Shown here in pieces: positions 18,850-27,888 of a stretch of DNA of 64,000 bases (within the stretch, counting starts at the first letter, position 1; each line of letters starts with the position of its first letter). This DNA is from Pseudahrensia aquimaris (lineage in GTDB: Bacteria > Pseudomonadota > Alphaproteobacteria > Rhizobiales > Rhizobiaceae): positions 124,001 through 188,000 of the forward strand of contig NZ_JBHTJV010000010.1 of assembly GCF_042676045.1 (NCBI RefSeq), written 5' to 3'. The notes under the pieces were generated by a model. That model saw nothing but the letters and a program-made list of their open reading frames with translations. It had not been told where the DNA came from and ran no database searches. Made by a program: the position numbers and the translations under genes.

Positions 18850-18933
18850 AAGCGGAAATTCCTGAAGGCTGACGTTGTTTACGATGCCCTGCCATACCTT
18901 CGCAGCCTAAGCCAATGTGGCACAAACGGCATG

Positions 18934-20481
18934 TTATGCTGATTGTGCTGTAGCCCTACTATTGCCCATCCTGACACTGCCATGACCCGCCAGCACGATG
19001 AGTGCGCTCAACACAATTGAGACCATAGCCGATATGTAGGGTGAAGAGATAAGCACGGGCAGCGAGTTCACGTAAGGAGCGATCATGCCATAAGCGGTTA
19101 CCGATGTGCCGATCAAAATCGACAAACCAACAGCCCAAGCTGGAAGCCGTCGCGTCTGTGTCGTCGCCAACAGCGGCACAAACAATCCACCAGCTCCAAG
19201 CAGAAGCGCACTGCGCAACGCTTCCCATATAGGAACGCTCGTTCCGTTTAAGGAAAGCCCAATACCAACGGCCACCAGCACACAAAGAAGCCGCGTGCCG
19301 AACATGCTACGCTCGCCGGGATCTTCACGCCTCGACCTGCGAAAGCTTCGAACCGCGGCGGAAGAGAACGCAAGAATTGTCGTCGAAAGGGCGTTGAAAG
19401 CGATGAACAGCAAAGCCAGGTAGGGCAGCACATGCAGCATCGGATTGTTTGATAGCAATCCCGCGCGTTGCTCGTCCGCGCCTTCCATAATCAGCGCAAT
19501 TGAAAGTCCGGAAACGGCCACCACCACAAACACGAACAACGCGGCCCAGCCGATATGCTCCATCGTTGCTGCCGGTCTTTTGACGGTCGCCATGCGCGAA
19601 AAACTCTGCGGCAACACCGAAAAACCAGCGGCCAGAACGCATACACTTAAATACGCAGCCCATCCGCCGCTGTCCTGAAAACTCAGCCCCGTCAACGGTG
19701 GCAAAGGTGTCAATTCCGACCCGGCAATGAGGCTCGCATCATCCGATGATAAGACGCCCGGTAGCAGAGCGATGAAAAAAGTTGGAATCAGCACGCAAAT
19801 AACCGTCCATAACGCCAGAACCGCATTGACGAGTAGAATTGAAAACCAACCGCCGACAAGCGCTGGCAGAACCGCAAGACCCAAAATCATCCAGCCGCCC
19901 GTGTTGGAATTGTCCACAGCCAAACGTTCCAACACGGCTAACGAAACCCCAAATTCGGCAATGGCTAACAACAGCAACATTGCCAACACAACCGGCACCG
20001 AAGCCATCCCCGCGCCTTGCCCAGGATATCGGATGGCGAAATAGCCGGTCACAGTTGATACGGTCTCGCGATACAAACTGTGGGCAAAGAAAACGCTCAT
20101 CAGGGTCATGCCCAAAAACACGGCCATCAGCCAAAGCGCTTGGCCTTGTGTGGTGAGCGAAGCAAAAACCAGCAGCACCGCACCACCAGCAAAGTCTGCG
20201 CCGCCGCCGAAACCTGTAGTGGCCGACGAACCCATTTTATCAGCAAAGAAAAACGATCGTCCTGTCATCGTTCGCCCGCGCCATGCCAGAACAGCGATAG
20301 CAATATTGAACAACAGCAAAGCACCCGCATACGTGAGGAATACCGGCAACCCGAGACGACCGAGAAGGGCGAGAATGACAAGGCCGGATATGAAGGATGC
20401 AGCGGCAATCCAAAGCGCGGTGGAAATCTGGTCATTGTCCAGCGGGTGCGCTTTTGCGTCCTTAAGGTTGAGCGAACTCAT
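18934..20481 (-). CDS. Sodium:solute symporter family permease
   Basis: 515 aa with 12-13 hydrophobic helices. The segment FFFADKMGSSATTGFGGGAD and GFSVLPQSFSRMATVKRPAA resemble the SSS permeases of the acetate/pyruvate (ActP-like) branch. The start overlaps the small upstream membrane gene by 4 nt, as in symporters that need a small partner subunit. The neighbouring symporter-fused sensor kinase and response regulator suggest carboxylate uptake under their control, which is inference from context. Confidence 0.72.
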   Translation of the reverse strand: MSSLNLKDAKAHPLDNDQISTALWIAAASFISGLVILALLGRLGLPVFLTYAGALLLFNIAIAVLAWRGRTMTGRSFFFADKMGSSATTGFGGGADFAGGAVLLVFASLTTQGQALWLMAVFLGMTLMSVFFAHSLYRETVSTVTGYFAIRYPGQGAGMASVPVVLAMLLLLAIAEFGVSLAVLERLAVDNSNTGGWMILGLAVLPALVGGWFSILLVNAVLALWTVICVLIPTFFIALLPGVLSSDDASLIAGSELTPLPPLTGLSFQDSGGWAAYLSVCVLAAGFSVLPQSFSRMATVKRPAATMEHIGWAALFVFVVVAVSGLSIALIMEGADEQRAGLLSNNPMLHVLPYLALLFIAFNALSTTILAFSSAAVRSFRRSRREDPGERSMFGTRLLCVLVAVGIGLSLNGTSVPIWEALRSALLLGAGGLFVPLLATTQTRRLPAWAVGLSILIGTSVTAYGMIAPYVNSLPVLISSPYISAMVSIVLSALIVLAGHGSVRMGNSRATAQSA

Positions 20482-20822
20482 GGCCGCCGCAACTCGCTGT
20501 TTTGATCGGGCGGCAGGGTTGCGTTGCGGCCGGCGCGCAGATCGATCCGCTGCTGCAAACGCGCTACAATTCCCAGCATTACGACAAAGATGAACGGCGC
20601 AAGCGTAAGGCTAAGCCAAATCCGCAATTGTTCATTTTCAAACTGAGAGATGCCCACCACGCCCGCCGATATGGTCAGCCCGATAAACGTAGCTCCACAA
20701 GCGATCGCCAGCGATTGTTGCCGCCAGGTCAGGTGGGTCCAACGCGGAATATGAAAAGAAAACAAGCGGGCCATCACTCCATCCGGCAAGTTCATGCCGC
20801 AAGCGGCATGTTGAAACGGCAT
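20478..20822 (-). CDS. Small two-helix membrane protein, probable symporter partner subunit
   Basis: Up to 114 aa with two transmembrane helices (AIACGATFIGLTISAGVVGI and IWLSLTLAPFIFVVMLGIVA) and a basic Gln-rich tail. It resembles the short DUF485/DUF4212-type subunits encoded just before SSS permeases, and its stop overlaps the permease start. The start is uncertain: ATG 20822, 20795 or 20774 are all in frame, and a palindrome (20793-20810) covers the second, which argues that the true start may be the third. Confidence 0.68.
   Translation of the reverse strand: MPFQHAACGMNLPDGVMARLFSFHIPRWTHLTWRQQSLAIACGATFIGLTISAGVVGISQFENEQLRIWLSLTLAPFIFVVMLGIVARLQQRIDLRAGRNATLPPDQNSELRRP
20793..20810. 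repeat. Palindrome CATGCCGC-AA-GCGGCATG
   Basis: Perfect 8-bp arms around AA, at the 5' end of the small symporter-subunit gene and facing the response-regulator gene. If translation begins at 20774 this lies in the leader and could be an operator or mRNA hairpin masking initiation. Confidence 0.45.
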
Positions 20823-20996
20823 TCAGTCAGTGGACGTTCGGTCCAGACATTGACCCAAAAACCAGACAAAAGGCAAACCAATTGCCACTATAAAGATGGT
20901 GCAAAGGCACCGTTCAGGTGGTTTGCCTGATTTCCACATTTGTATAGGATATCAAACAGCGAAACAAAGGGGGTTGTTTCGTCAGGGAGAACAAAA

Positions 20997-21656
20997 GTGG
21001 ACACTGCAACTACCAAAATCATTATCGTTGACGATCATCCGCTTTTCAGGGGCGCAATGGCGCAGGCTCTTGGCAGTGACGACGGTTCTATTGATATCAT
21101 TGAGGCTGGTGGGTTTGGCGAGTTGCAATCAGCAATCGGCGAGCACCATGATATTGATCTCGTTTTGCTTGATCTCGCTATGCCGGGCGTTAGCGGATTT
21201 TCCGGCCTTCTAACGCTGCAGGCTGAACACCCAGATCTCCCTGTAATGATCGTCTCTGCCAGCGACGACCCATCCACTGTTAGTCGCGCTATGGCGCTGG
21301 GCGCAGCGGGCTTTGTGCCGAAATCTTCGTCGATTGACACAATTCGCGTCGCCATCGAAGCGGTTTTGCGCGGCGATACTTGGCAGCCCGAAAACAGTGC
21401 CGGTGTCAGCGAAAGCGATCCGGAAATCGAGGATATTTTGAAGCGTGTCACCACTTTGACACCGCAGCAAAAGCGCGTTTTGTCGATGATCTCGCAAGGT
21501 CTGCTGAACAAGCAGATTGCCTATGAACTCGACGTTTCCGAGGCGACCATCAAAGCACATGTTTCAGCTGTTCTACAAAAGATGAACGTCGACAGCCGCA
21601 CCCAAGCCGTCATTCGCCTGTCGCGCCTCGGTGCCGATCCACTTTCACTCGCTTAG
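20997..21656 (+). CDS. LuxR/NarL-type response regulator (CrbR-like)
   Basis: 219 aa from the GTG at 20997, chosen because AGGGAG lies 7-8 nt upstream and the receiver domain begins at once (TTKIIIVDDHPLFRGAMAQA). The phosphoacceptor is the Asp in DLVLLDLAMPG. A LuxR helix-turn-helix follows (LTPQQKRVLSMISQGLLNKQ, then AYELDVSEATIKAHVSAVLQ). It is convergent with the hybrid kinase and divergent from the symporter pair. In Vibrio and Pseudomonas the CrbS/CrbR pair of this type activates acetyl-CoA synthetase and acetate uptake; the same role here is inferred. Confidence 0.85.
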   Translation: MDTATTKIIIVDDHPLFRGAMAQALGSDDGSIDIIEAGGFGELQSAIGEHHDIDLVLLDLAMPGVSGFSGLLTLQAEHPDLPVMIVSASDDPSTVSRAMALGAAGFVPKSSSIDTIRVAIEAVLRGDTWQPENSAGVSESDPEIEDILKRVTTLTPQQKRVLSMISQGLLNKQIAYELDVSEATIKAHVSAVLQKMNVDSRTQAVIRLSRLGADPLSLA

Positions 21657-21659
21657 AGT

Positions 21660-24600
21660 TTATTCCGCCGCCTCCGCGATGCTACGTGCGTTGTGATATT
21701 GCGTGAGCAACGATCTAAGCGCGGCAGGCTTCACAGGTTTCGTAAGCATCACAATGTCTGCCGCATCCGCCATCCGTCGAACGGCCGTACTGCGATCGGC
21801 GGTGAGTAAGATGCAGGCAATGCTGCGCTCCCCTGTTGAACGCACAGCTTCAATCACATCCAAGCCCGTGTCGCCGTCTAGATGATAGTCCGCGATGAGA
21901 ACATCTGGGGTGGCGTCCCCCAAAGCAGTAAGCAGATCAACGGACTTACCAAAGCATGACACCTCGCAGCCCCACCCGCTCAACAGATGCTGCATGCCGT
22001 CCAGAATACGGGGCTCGTTGTCGATACAGGCCACACGCAATCCGCTCAAAGGCATTGAAGGTGTCGGAGCGGCTCCTTGCTGTTGCGACTTTGCCACCAC
22101 GCCAATCGCGACCGGCACTGTTACAGTAAATTTTGTGCCGCGTTTCATGCGCGATGAGAGCGAGATGTTGTGTCCTAAAGTATCCGCAATGCGCCTAACG
22201 ATGGAGAGACCAAGTCCCAATCCTTCCTCGGTGTGACGCGCTTCGTCCAATCGTCGGAACTCTTCAAAAACTACCTTTTGATCTTTGCTTCTAATGCCGG
22301 TTCCAGTGTCGATTACTTCAATTTCAAGATCTTTGCCTGCGAGGCGCGCATCAACGGTGACGCTGCCGCTGTTGCTGTATTTGATCGCGTTGGAAACCAA
22401 ATTCTGCAGCAGTCTGTGAAGCAGTGCCGGGTCGCTGTGAACGGCAAATCCGTTATCCCGCACGTCCAGCGACAAGCCTTTGGCCTCAGCTGAGGGTCGA
22501 AACTCGACGTCTAGCCGCTTGAACAAGTCCGATAGCGCGAAATCGCTGCGGTTGGGTTTTAAAGCGCCGGCATCCAGACGCGAAATCGCCAGCACTGCCC
22601 CCAAAATCTCTTCGACTGATTCCAATGAGTGATCGACTTTCTCGGCCAATTGCCGCGTTGGTTCCTCGGCCAGTCTCTCTGCAAGGCTGGATGCATAAAG
22701 CCTTGCCGCGTTGAGCGGTTGCAGAACATCATGACCAACTGCAGCCAGAAACCGGGTCTTACCGATATTTGCGGTTTCTGCTGCCTCGCGGGCAGCGGCC
22801 AATTCAGCATTCAACTGGGTAAGTTCTTGGGTTCGCTCCTCAACCCGTCGCTCCAGAGTTTCATTCGACAATTGCAACGCCTGCGCCGCCTGCACTCGGT
22901 CTGTCACATCATGCCACGAGACAACATGGCCGCCGATGGGCAGTGCATTGGCATGGATTTCCACGATACGCCCGGTTGCCAAAAGCCGCACCTGCCATGG
23001 TTCGCTTTGGTCCAGCAGTTGGCGCGTGAAATCGGAGACGCTGTCGCCTTCCCATGTGCAGCGTTCGGCCACGGCCTCTGCTATTGTCGAAAGCTTGGTT
23101 CCGGCTTGTCCGAGGTCGGCAGGCAGGTCCAGCAGACGGCGAAATTGGGAATTCCAGCTCGACAGACGGAAATCCTCATCAAACACCGATATGCCTTGCT
23201 CTACTTGGTTGATAGCGGTTTGCAGGATGCCCTGATTCTCCAAAAGCGCTTCCGAGGCATCATCAAGCAGTCGCGCATCGATGGCGTTCGTCTGCCCCTG
23301 CTGGCGCAGCATGAGCGACATAACCAACCGTGCGGACGCCGCCCCGATGGCACTTGCCAGCAATTGTTCGGCAAAGCGCATTGTCTTTTCATCGGCGATT
23401 GTGTGGCGCTCTTGCACACGCAATTCGCCATCGAAAAAGCTGCTGAACGCGCGATAGGCGCGCTCTTGGCCAATGTAGCTGGAGACTTTCTGGCGCAACT
23501 CGCCAACGGTCACCGTATCATTGAAGTTTGAAAATATGCCACTGGCGCGATTATCAAAATACCAAAACGTGTTGGCCTGCATTCGTTCCAACGGCCGTGC
23601 GGCGCGGCTTTTGGAAAATACGTAATAGAGCAGACAATTCATCAGAAGGCTGATCAAGACCCCATGCGTCAGCGGTGCCATGTCCAGACCGAACATCGCC
23701 TGCGGATGCAACCATGCAATACCGCCGGGACCTGCGCTCAAAAGCGGCGCGTTTGGATCCAGCAAAGTAGGCAGCAACAGCGTGTAGAACCACATTGCAA
23801 AGCCGCCAATCATGCCCGCCAGCGCCCCGCGTCCATTGCCATCGCGCCACAACATCCCCCCAAAAAATGATGGCGCGAACTGAGCGACAGCAGCAAACGA
23901 TAAAAGGCCAATTGCGGCCAATGCGGCGGAGTCTCCTGCGATCACGACGTAGGCGTATGCCATCGTTAAAATCCCGAAGATTGCCGTGCGGCGAATCTTC
24001 AGTAGCGAGCGGGACATATCAACCGAATGAACAAGATTGAGCCGCACCATGAGCGGCAAAACGATGTTGTTTGAAAGCATGATCGACAGCGCCACGCTTG
24101 CCACGATCACCATCGCGGTCGCGGCAGACAAGCCGCCAATAAAGGCCAGCAGTGTTACTGCGGAAGCGCCTTGCGAGAGCGGCAGTGCAAGCACGTATAT
24201 GTCCGGGCTGGCGCTGTCACCGAGCTGTATCATACCCGCTAAAGCCACGGGCACTACGAACAGATTTATCGCGATAAGATAGAGTGGAAACAGCCAGCGG
24301 GCAGCTTTCAACTCTTCCTGTGTTCGCTGCTCCACCACCCCTACGTGAAACTGCCGCGGCAACAAAAAGAAGGCGCATAGAGACAGCAAGGTGAAAATGG
24401 CAAAGGTCGATGGCGTTATGCCTGCCTGAAAATTTGCACTCACATAGGCGGATGAACCAATGGCCTCGACCATATCGCCAAAGCCATCAAACACCTGAAA
24501 AACGACGAAAAGACCGACACCTAAGAAGGCCAACAGCTTTACAATAGATTCCGTCGCCACAGCCAACATCAGGCCGTCTTGGTGTTCGGTAGCATCCGCG

Positions 24601-25139
24601 TGGCGTGTGCCAAATGCGATAGTGAACAGGGCCAACAAAATGGAAATGTACAAGGCGGTATCGACAGGCGCTCCCTGCGCCAGCACGAAGGGTTGCGCGG
24701 TCAACATCGTCTCAACAGACGTCTCAATTGCCTTCAACTGCAGTGCGATATACGGCACCGTGCCCACAATCGCGATGATTGCCGCAACCGCGCCCACCAC
24801 CGAGCTTTTGCCGTGGCGCGATGCGATGAAGTCTGCCACGGATGTAAGCCGCTCTGCTTTCGCCACCCTTATGACATGACTATACAGTGGGTAGAGGACG
24901 GTGACCGCTAGAATGGGGCCAACATAGATCGCCAGAAAGTCCAGCCCCGTTGTCGCCGCCAACCCCACTGAGCCGAAGAATGTCCATGAAGTGCAATATA
25001 TCGCCAGCGAAAGCGCATATATAATCGGGCGACCCGACGAAGGTTGCGATTGCTTCCTGCGGCGATCACCAAAGGCAGCCACCACGAACAAGAACAGCAA
25101 ATAAGCAATGGCCGCAAATGCGACGCCCCAGGCGTTCAT
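21660..25139 (-). CDS. Symporter-fused hybrid histidine kinase (CrbS-like)
   Basis: 1159 aa from the ATG at 25139 with GGGAGGAAAA upstream. Residues 1 to about 500 are a 13-helix sodium:solute-symporter-like domain (YALSLAIYCTSWTFFGSVGL). A PAS-like region (about 640-740; EQGISVFDEDFRLSSWNSQF) is followed by the histidine-phosphotransfer helix FLAAVGHDVLQPLNAARLYA, an HATPase domain (LVSNAIKYSNSG, IDTGTGI) and a C-terminal receiver with Asp in LIADYHLDGD. CrbS, CbrA and related kinases share the symporter fusion, thought to sense or carry a carboxylate or amino acid. Its partner is probably the adjacent LuxR-type regulator. Confidence 0.88.
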   Translation of the reverse strand: MNAWGVAFAAIAYLLFLFVVAAFGDRRRKQSQPSSGRPIIYALSLAIYCTSWTFFGSVGLAATTGLDFLAIYVGPILAVTVLYPLYSHVIRVAKAERLTSVADFIASRHGKSSVVGAVAAIIAIVGTVPYIALQLKAIETSVETMLTAQPFVLAQGAPVDTALYISILLALFTIAFGTRHADATEHQDGLMLAVATESIVKLLAFLGVGLFVVFQVFDGFGDMVEAIGSSAYVSANFQAGITPSTFAIFTLLSLCAFFLLPRQFHVGVVEQRTQEELKAARWLFPLYLIAINLFVVPVALAGMIQLGDSASPDIYVLALPLSQGASAVTLLAFIGGLSAATAMVIVASVALSIMLSNNIVLPLMVRLNLVHSVDMSRSLLKIRRTAIFGILTMAYAYVVIAGDSAALAAIGLLSFAAVAQFAPSFFGGMLWRDGNGRGALAGMIGGFAMWFYTLLLPTLLDPNAPLLSAGPGGIAWLHPQAMFGLDMAPLTHGVLISLLMNCLLYYVFSKSRAARPLERMQANTFWYFDNRASGIFSNFNDTVTVGELRQKVSSYIGQERAYRAFSSFFDGELRVQERHTIADEKTMRFAEQLLASAIGAASARLVMSLMLRQQGQTNAIDARLLDDASEALLENQGILQTAINQVEQGISVFDEDFRLSSWNSQFRRLLDLPADLGQAGTKLSTIAEAVAERCTWEGDSVSDFTRQLLDQSEPWQVRLLATGRIVEIHANALPIGGHVVSWHDVTDRVQAAQALQLSNETLERRVEERTQELTQLNAELAAAREAAETANIGKTRFLAAVGHDVLQPLNAARLYASSLAERLAEEPTRQLAEKVDHSLESVEEILGAVLAISRLDAGALKPNRSDFALSDLFKRLDVEFRPSAEAKGLSLDVRDNGFAVHSDPALLHRLLQNLVSNAIKYSNSGSVTVDARLAGKDLEIEVIDTGTGIRSKDQKVVFEEFRRLDEARHTEEGLGLGLSIVRRIADTLGHNISLSSRMKRGTKFTVTVPVAIGVVAKSQQQGAAPTPSMPLSGLRVACIDNEPRILDGMQHLLSGWGCEVSCFGKSVDLLTALGDATPDVLIADYHLDGDTGLDVIEAVRSTGERSIACILLTADRSTAVRRMADAADIVMLTKPVKPAALRSLLTQYHNARSIAEAAE

Positions 25140-25375
25140 AGTGCGATTTTCCTCCCGCAACCCGCTCCCGAAAGTCGCTACCGCTTTAATTCAACACATT
25201 CGCGCGCATTTTGTATAGCGCAGTCTTTCAGCCGCTGTTCAAAGTTGCGCAACTTCAGGGTTAACGCTGGGTAAATAGTGTGCTAACGCGACGCCAGAGA
25301 TATAATACGCTCTCTTCGCAGCCGGGCTCAAAACGGTTGCCAACCCCAAAACAGATCACAGAGGGAACTACCAAT

Positions 25376-25789
25376 ATGTTGAATGAATTCAAAGATTTTA
25401 TTGCCAAAGGCAATGTCATGGACCTTGCGGTCGGTGTCATCATCGGCGCCGCCTTCGCCGCGATCACCGCATCGCTTGTCGGTGACGTCATCATGCCCAT
25501 TATCGGCGCCATTTTCGGCGGCCTCGACTTTTCCAACTACTTTGTCGGCCTAAGCGGTGACGTGACCGCTGGTACGCTCGAAGCAGCCAAAGAGCAGGGC
25601 GCTGTCCTTGCATATGGTAGCTTCATCACCGCGGTTGTGAATTTCATCATCATCGCTTTCATCATCTTCATGATGGTCAAGGCTGTGAACAACATGCGCA
25701 AGAAAGAGGAAGAAGCCCCAGCCGAGCCGGAAGCTCCGCCAGCGGACATTCAGCTTCTCACGGAAATTCGTGACGCGCTGAAAAAATAA
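25376..25789 (+). CDS. mscL: Large-conductance mechanosensitive channel MscL
   Basis: 137 aa, the family length. FKDFIAKGNVMDLAVGVIIG and AAFAAITASLVGDVIMPIIG form the amphipathic helix and TM1 with the small-residue gate; VNFIIIAFIIFMMVKAVN is TM2, and DIQLLTEIRDALK the C-terminal bundle. It releases solutes during hypo-osmotic shock. The ATG at 25376 has AGAGGGA upstream; the longer frame is not conserved. A strong terminator follows. Confidence 0.95.
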   Translation: MLNEFKDFIAKGNVMDLAVGVIIGAAFAAITASLVGDVIMPIIGAIFGGLDFSNYFVGLSGDVTAGTLEAAKEQGAVLAYGSFITAVVNFIIIAFIIFMMVKAVNNMRKKEEEAPAEPEAPPADIQLLTEIRDALKK

Positions 25790-25813
25790 TCCTCGCACTT
25801 CGCAAGCAATTTT

Positions 25814-25850
25814 AAACCCCGGAATGCGACTACGTGTTCCGGGGTTTTTT
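25814..25850 (+). terminator. Rho-independent terminator after mscL
   Basis: Perfect 11-bp stem AAACCCCGGAA / TTCCGGGGTTT at 25814-25847 running into a T-run, 25 nt after the mscL stop. Confidence 0.9.
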
Positions 25851-25949
25851 ATGATGCCATTCTATCTGTTTGTGACATTGCACACATTCATTCACGTCCA
25901 TAGGTTATAGTCCTTCAGGTAACACCGCGTCGGTGAAAACGGGGAAACA

Positions 25950-27884
25950 ATGAAAAATCTGAAACGAGCTCGGTCTGCTTTCAAAAGAGCCCTTTTTGTG
26001 CTGTTCGGTTTCTCGATGGTGGTCAATCTGTTGATGCTCACCATGCCGTTCTACATGCTGCAAATTTACGAGCGTGTTTTGCCTTCGCGCAGCAATGATA
26101 CCCTGATGTTTCTGTCCATCATTGCGGTTGCGGCTTTGGTGGTGCTTGGCGCGCTGGAGGCTGTTCGTTCCGTCGTTGCATCACGTGCTGCCGCGCGCCT
26201 GGAAACCGACTTGGGTGCAGACACCCTTCGGGCTTCCATATTGATGGGTCGCCAATCCGGTAGCGACATACAGCTGCTGCGCGACCTATCTATGGTTCGT
26301 TCGTTCATCGGCTCGCGCGGCGTGTTTGCCCTGCTTGACGCCCCATTTGCTCCGATCTTCATCATTCTCCTGTGGTTTCTGCACCCCTTGCTCTTTTGGC
26401 TGACGGTTGTCGGCGCAGCTATCCTGCTCATGCTTGCCGTGCTCAACCAATGGGTCACATCGAAACAGACCAAAGAGGCAGTCTCTGAACAATCGCGTGC
26501 CATGCGCACCGCCACCGCGATGGTTGAAAACGAAGAGACTTTGCGCGCTATGGGAATGACCGACAACGGCGTGACTGTTTGGGGCAAGAATAATGCTGAA
26601 GCTCTGATTGCGCAGGATTCTGTTGATGTGCGCAACGCCGTTTTGGCGGGCATATCCCGCACGATCCGCATGATCCTGCAAATTGCAATTCTTGGGGTTG
26701 GTGGCTGGCTGGCCCTGCGCAACGAGATTTCGCCTGGCGTGATTTTCGCTTCATCCATCATTGCAGGTCGCGGTTTGCAACCGATTGACCAGATCATTGG
26801 TGCATGGAAGCAATCCACGCTTGCATGGAATGCTTGGGTGCGCCTGCGCGGCTTTATGGAACGCATGCCAGATCCAGCTGAACGCACGATACTTCCCGAA
26901 ATCAAAGGTCAGATCAGCGTCGATACCATCCGTGTCATGCCACCCAAGGGCAGCGGTGACGAACCAATTTTGAAGAACCTGTCTTTTGAAATTCCGCAAG
27001 GGGATATGCTGGGCATCGTTGGCCCAAGTGGGTCTGGTAAATCGACATTGGCCCGCCTTCTCGTCGGTGCTCAGGTGCCAGATCACGGTGTTGTTCGTAT
27101 TGATGGCACCGATATCCAGAACTGGGATGACCGCCAGATCGGCAACCAGATTGGTTACCTTTCCCAGGAAGTGCGCCTGTTCCCAGGAACTGTTAAGGAA
27201 AACATCGCTCGCATGAGCGAAGCGCCCGACGACAACCTTGTTCTCGAGGCCGCCCGCAAAGCGCAGGTTCACGAGCTCATCCAGTCGCTTCCCCAAGGCT
27301 ACGACACATTCGTTGGCCCCGGCGGTTACAAGCCTTCAGTCGGCCAGCGTCAGCGCATCGCGCTTGCCCGAGCCTTCTATGGAAATCCTCGGATCATGGT
27401 GTTGGACGAGCCTAACGCTAACCTTGATGACGATGGCCAATTGGCGCTTCGTCTCGCGCTACGTGCTGCACGGGAAAACGGTGCAACCGTGATCGTTGTG
27501 ACCCAGCGCAAGCAGGTTTTGACCGACATGGCTAACATCATGCGCTTGCATGCTGGCACGATTGATTTCCACGGCTCCAACCAAGAGTTTGTCGCTGCGT
27601 TGCGACAATTGCGCGAACGCAAAGAAAGCGCCGTTGCCGAGCAGCAGCGTAAACTTCGGGAAAATGCATTGTCCGCTGCAGGGGTGTCTCCATCTGCAAA
27701 CACTGGTGGCGGCAAAACGGACGGAGCCGCAAAGCCAACCCTATCGATGGGCACCGGCACTTCCGGCATGGGCTACACCGCAAAAATGGGTTCTAAACCG
27801 GTTAGCGGAGCGGAGAAGGGCAAGAAGTCGCCCAAACAAGACGCAGCACCTGCGGGCGATATGCCCACAAAGAAGGGAGACTGA
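25950..27884 (+). CDS. Type I secretion ABC transporter (PrtD-type permease/ATPase)
   Basis: 644 aa. The N-terminal half has about six membrane helices (LFVLFGFSMVVNLLMLTMPF onward) with the PrtD-type LLDAPFAPIFIILLWFLHPL. The ATPase half has Walker A GPSGSGKST, signature region VGQRQRIALARAF, in which VGQRQ replaces the usual LSGGQ, and Walker B IMVLDEPNANLD. It exports unfolded, often RTX-type, proteins through both membranes with the HlyD-type adaptor encoded 4 nt downstream and an outer-membrane TolC. The final 70 residues are a disordered Gly/Lys/Ser tail beyond the usual end. No substrate gene is adjacent. Confidence 0.92.
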   Translation: MKNLKRARSAFKRALFVLFGFSMVVNLLMLTMPFYMLQIYERVLPSRSNDTLMFLSIIAVAALVVLGALEAVRSVVASRAAARLETDLGADTLRASILMGRQSGSDIQLLRDLSMVRSFIGSRGVFALLDAPFAPIFIILLWFLHPLLFWLTVVGAAILLMLAVLNQWVTSKQTKEAVSEQSRAMRTATAMVENEETLRAMGMTDNGVTVWGKNNAEALIAQDSVDVRNAVLAGISRTIRMILQIAILGVGGWLALRNEISPGVIFASSIIAGRGLQPIDQIIGAWKQSTLAWNAWVRLRGFMERMPDPAERTILPEIKGQISVDTIRVMPPKGSGDEPILKNLSFEIPQGDMLGIVGPSGSGKSTLARLLVGAQVPDHGVVRIDGTDIQNWDDRQIGNQIGYLSQEVRLFPGTVKENIARMSEAPDDNLVLEAARKAQVHELIQSLPQGYDTFVGPGGYKPSVGQRQRIALARAFYGNPRIMVLDEPNANLDDDGQLALRLALRAARENGATVIVVTQRKQVLTDMANIMRLHAGTIDFHGSNQEFVAALRQLRERKESAVAEQQRKLRENALSAAGVSPSANTGGGKTDGAAKPTLSMGTGTSGMGYTAKMGSKPVSGAEKGKKSPKQDAAPAGDMPTKKGD

Positions 27885-27888
27885 TACA

